A stretch of DNA of 64,000 bases from Burkholderia sp. Leaf177 (GTDB taxonomy: Bacteria; Pseudomonadota; Gammaproteobacteria; Burkholderiales; Burkholderiaceae): NCBI RefSeq assembly GCF_001424345.1, contig NZ_LMPF01000024.1:318498-382497 (forward strand), given 5' to 3'. Positions 61,711 through 64,000 of the stretch are shown here, piece by piece. The translations under genes and the position numbers were made by a program. Position 1 is the stretch's first letter. Each line of letters opens with the position of its first letter. The notes under the pieces are model-generated. The model ran no database searches and was not told the DNA's origin. It was given only the letters and a program-made list of their open reading frames with translations.

Positions 61711-62507
61711 TATGCGAACCGCTGATAGCTTTCATCGAAGCTGCGCGGCGTCCGGTCGACTTGCGGGTTGTATCGGAGCAATCGTTTTGCGCGCGGCGGC
61801 AGCGCGTCGAACGTGGAGCGCGGCACCTGAACCTGAACTTCCGGCCGGAAATACCACGAACGGCTATAGCCGATAACGACCATGGGGCGTGGGGTATCGA
61901 CGAAATTCGGCGTTCCGCGATGCAAACCACGGACGTCGCGGATCATCACGTCGCCGAGTTTCATGGGCACGCGCTCGGATGGAAATTTGCCATCGGCCAG
62001 ACCGGCGAGCGCATCTTCCCGCGATATCCGATGCGTCCCGCGCGTGGTTTCCAGCGACCCGTTCTGATCGTCGACATCGACAAGCGGGAAATTCACCGCG
62101 AGCTGAAACGACGGCGTTTCTGGGAAGTCATCGAACAACGGCGGTGTATCGCGATGCCAGTCCTGGAAATCGGAACCGCGCACGGGGGTATCGGTGGCGA
62201 GTTGGCACATGACAGGATCCGGCCCGGCAATCCGTTCAACGATGCCAAGCACGTCGTCATCGCAAAAAATGGCGGGATCGGCGAACTCGCCTTCGAACGG
62301 CAGCGTGACGTAATACCGCCCCGGCCCACGATTGCCGCTGCCGCCTTTTTCGCGCGCTTCGTCCACGTGCGGCGTGAAAAGCGGCTCGAATGCCGCGCGC
62401 CACGCTTCGAGCGTTGCGCGCGGAAAGTGATCGGGTAACAGCACAAAACCGTCGCGCTCGAAATCTTCCGCAAGCGCGTTACGCGCGCGCTCGTCGTAGC
62501 GGGCCAT
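61707..62507 (-). CDS. Phytanoyl-CoA dioxygenase (PhyH)-family protein
   Basis: ATG 62507 behind AAGGAG gives 266 residues. This is an Fe(II)/2-oxoglutarate dioxygenase: FERDGFVLLPDHFPR at the start, the HxD metal motif in FQDWHRDTPP, the distal His in RDVRGLHRGTPN and the 2-oxoglutarate-binding Arg in TPRPMVVIGYSRS. The hydroxylated substrate is unknown. It is the first gene of a two-gene operon with the aldose epimerase and is divergent from a LacI-family regulator gene. A sugar-derived or compatible-solute substrate is possible but not shown. Confidence 0.87.
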   Translation of the reverse strand: MARYDERARNALAEDFERDGFVLLPDHFPRATLEAWRAAFEPLFTPHVDEAREKGGSGNRGPGRYYVTLPFEGEFADPAIFCDDDVLGIVERIAGPDPVMCQLATDTPVRGSDFQDWHRDTPPLFDDFPETPSFQLAVNFPLVDVDDQNGSLETTRGTHRISREDALAGLADGKFPSERVPMKLGDVMIRDVRGLHRGTPNFVDTPRPMVVIGYSRSWYFRPEVQVQVPRSTFDALPPRAKRLLRYNPQVDRTPRSFDESYQRFAY

Positions 62508-62622
62508 CGTCGTCTCCTTGAGTTTCGCCGCGTCATAGGGGCGCGGTCGGCGCGCATGGCTGACCTTTCGGCTACTGTACGCACGCCCCGAGAATCGCAC
62601 GATCGACGCATTCGAGTCAATA

Positions 62623-62635
62623 TTATTAGTAATAA
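62623..62635. promoter_or_regulatory. Palindrome TTATTAGTAATAA between PhyH and LacI genes
   Basis: A perfect 6-1-6 inverted repeat lies in the 238-base divergent region, 116 bases before the dioxygenase start and 111 before the LacI gene. A related AT-rich string (TTAATAATATTA) recurs at the end of the LacI gene. It is unlike the CG-centred consensus of most LacI operators, so assignment is tentative. Confidence 0.35.
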
Positions 62636-62745
62636 CACTTAGACGCCCTTTATTTCGCCTAAAACCATGCCTACCAATGGTTTCGGAGCGTTGCTCGCGG
62701 GAAATATTAATGCTACCTTTTGCGGCATCCAGGGACCGCTTCAAC

Positions 62746-63834
62746 ATGAAAAAATCCACGCAACGCCGCCCGACGATGACGGACATCGCGAAGCTGACAG
62801 GCGTCTCGCAATCGACCGTTTCGCTCGTGCTGAACAACGCGACCAGCGCGAAGTTTTCCGACGCCACGCGCAACAAGGTGCTGAAGGCGGCGCAAGATCT
62901 CGGCTACCGCATGACAACGCGCGAGCCGCTCGACGCCACGGTCACGGCGGAAGAAAAGAACCTGATTGTTTATCTCGCCGATGAAATCTCGACGAGTCCG
63001 CACCCTGTAGTCAACATCGACGGCGCGCGCGATACGGCGTTCGCAAACGGCCGGATGCTCGCGGTTTATTCAACGCACGGCAATGCCGAAATCGAGCAGC
63101 AGGTCCTCGACGCGACGCTGACAAACCCGAACGTGCTCGGCGTGATCTACGCGACGGTGTACACGCGAAAAGTAAGCTTGCCGGCGGCGTTATCGAAGGT
63201 GCCGACCGTGCTGCTGAACTGCTACACAAGCGATACCGAGCTTTCATCGGTGGTTCCGGCCGAGGTGGCGGGCGGCCATGTGGCAACCGATTATTTGCTC
63301 AACGCGGGGCACAGAAGGATCGGCTATGTGAACGGCGAACCGTGGCAGGACGCGGCGCGCGACCGGCTGAAAGGGTATCGGATGGCGCTCTCCACGGCGG
63401 ACTTGCCGTTCGCGCCGGAACTGGTGCGCGAAGGCGACTGGAGTTCCGGCTCGGGCTTCGAACAGACGCTCTCGCTGATGCGCGAACCGAACCCGCCCAC
63501 GGCCATTTTCTGCGCGAACGACCTGATGGCGCTCGGTGCAATCGAGGCGCTCAAGCAACTCGGCTTACGCGTTCCGGAAGACGTTTCCATACTCGGCTAC
63601 GACGACCAGGAAATCGCACGCCACACGCATCCGCCGCTTTCCACGGTCGTCTTGCCCAACTACGAACTCGGCCGATGGGCGGTCGAAACGTTATTGCAGG
63701 AAGAGCACAACCGCGCCGCGGGCGCACCGGTTCGAAGACGTGTTGTGAAGCTCGATGGACCGTTGGTGGAACGCGCGTCAGTAAGGGTATTCACCGAAGC
63801 AAAACAGCCCGCAATTAATAATATTAGCGATTGA
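62746..63834 (+). CDS. LacI-family transcriptional regulator
   Basis: ATG 62746 gives 362 residues. The N-terminal helix-turn-helix and hinge are clear: TMTDIAKLTGVSQSTVSLVL, then TRNKVLKAAQDLGYRM. The periplasmic-binding-protein-like effector domain follows (VPTVLLNCYTSDTELSSVVP, HRRIGYVNGE, AIFCANDLMALGAIEAL, VSILGYDDQEIARHTHPPLS). It lies divergent from the dioxygenase-epimerase operon and 134 bases upstream of a gene at the window edge, either of which it could control. Its effector is presumably a sugar or sugar derivative. Confidence 0.93.
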   Translation: MKKSTQRRPTMTDIAKLTGVSQSTVSLVLNNATSAKFSDATRNKVLKAAQDLGYRMTTREPLDATVTAEEKNLIVYLADEISTSPHPVVNIDGARDTAFANGRMLAVYSTHGNAEIEQQVLDATLTNPNVLGVIYATVYTRKVSLPAALSKVPTVLLNCYTSDTELSSVVPAEVAGGHVATDYLLNAGHRRIGYVNGEPWQDAARDRLKGYRMALSTADLPFAPELVREGDWSSGSGFEQTLSLMREPNPPTAIFCANDLMALGAIEALKQLGLRVPEDVSILGYDDQEIARHTHPPLSTVVLPNYELGRWAVETLLQEEHNRAAGAPVRRRVVKLDGPLVERASVRVFTEAKQPAINNISD

Positions 63835-63968
63835 CCAATAATAAAACGCGGTGGAATAATCGTCGCACTTCGACTTTTTGAGACGGAGCGAGCAAGACGC
63901 AAAAAAGAACACGACACAGCAGGACCGAAGCACTTAAAAAAGCAAGACCATCCATACCGGAGGAAGAC

Positions 63969-64000
63969 ATGCTGTCGCTTGAAAACTTGAAAACATGCAA
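63969..64000 (+). CDS. Start of a gene cut by the window edge
   Basis: ATG 63969 follows a strong GGAGGAAG ribosome site at 63958-63965; only ten codons (MLSLENLKTC) and two more bases are present. It begins 134 bases after the LacI gene on the same strand. The product cannot be identified. Confidence 0.6.
   Translation, partial: MLSLENLKTC

Overview
The window looks like a chromosome segment of a Burkholderiaceae bacterium (Burkholderia, Paraburkholderia or Caballeronia type). Coding sequence is GC-rich and favours G or C at third codon positions. The order paaABCDE, TetR regulator, Lrp regulator with hpd, then a fused indolepyruvate ferredoxin oxidoreductase is typical of the main chromosome of that family. 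I see no rRNA, tRNA, CRISPR array, insertion sequence or prophage.

Layout. 1-4.2 kb: a secreted SGNH hydrolase, a class I methyltransferase and a HI0933-type flavoprotein. 4.2-16.5 kb: aromatic and amino-acid catabolism. This holds phenylacetyl-CoA epoxidase (paaABCDE) behind a perfect 13-2-13 inverted repeat, a DUF1835 protein, a PaaR-like TetR regulator, a GNAT protein, a divergent Lrp/hpd pair and the fused indolepyruvate oxidoreductase. 16.5-39.3 kb: a surface-adhesion island. It carries an eight-gene, leftward type I secretion cluster with an RTX-like adhesin of 1563 residues, followed by two trimeric autotransporter adhesins. 39.5-43.7 kb: housekeeping genes maeB and pyrE, and a NarL-type response regulator. 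44-64 kb: mixed metabolic and envelope genes. These include a PEBP protein, a flavodoxin-like protein, an OmpW protein, two paralogous lipoproteins, argC, two orphan receiver proteins, a Mut7-C nuclease-like protein, a frameshifted MHS transporter with a cupin, a HiPIP, a DAO-type oxidase, a lone AAA ATPase, an EEP hydrolase and a LacI-controlled pair (PhyH-type dioxygenase and aldose epimerase). The first bases of one more gene lie at the right edge.

The standout system is the secretion cluster at 16.5-30.1 kb. Besides the usual ABC transporter, HlyD adaptor, TolC channel and adhesin, it encodes a MotA/ExbB-like four-helix membrane protein with a long coiled-coil tail and a small MotB-like partner with a membrane aspartate. 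That is the parts list of the Salmonella SPI-4 SiiABCDEF system. Here the cargo has RTX-like glycine/aspartate repeats, the gene order differs, two NlpC/P60 peptidases are added, and the ABC ATPase lacks a canonical signature motif and the switch histidine. I read it as a proton-channel-assisted adhesin secretion system that differs clearly from the Salmonella prototype; this is inference from sequence and gene order.

The catabolic block likely works together: hpd and the indolepyruvate oxidoreductase handle transamination products of aromatic amino acids, and the paa operon opens the ring of phenylacetyl-CoA.
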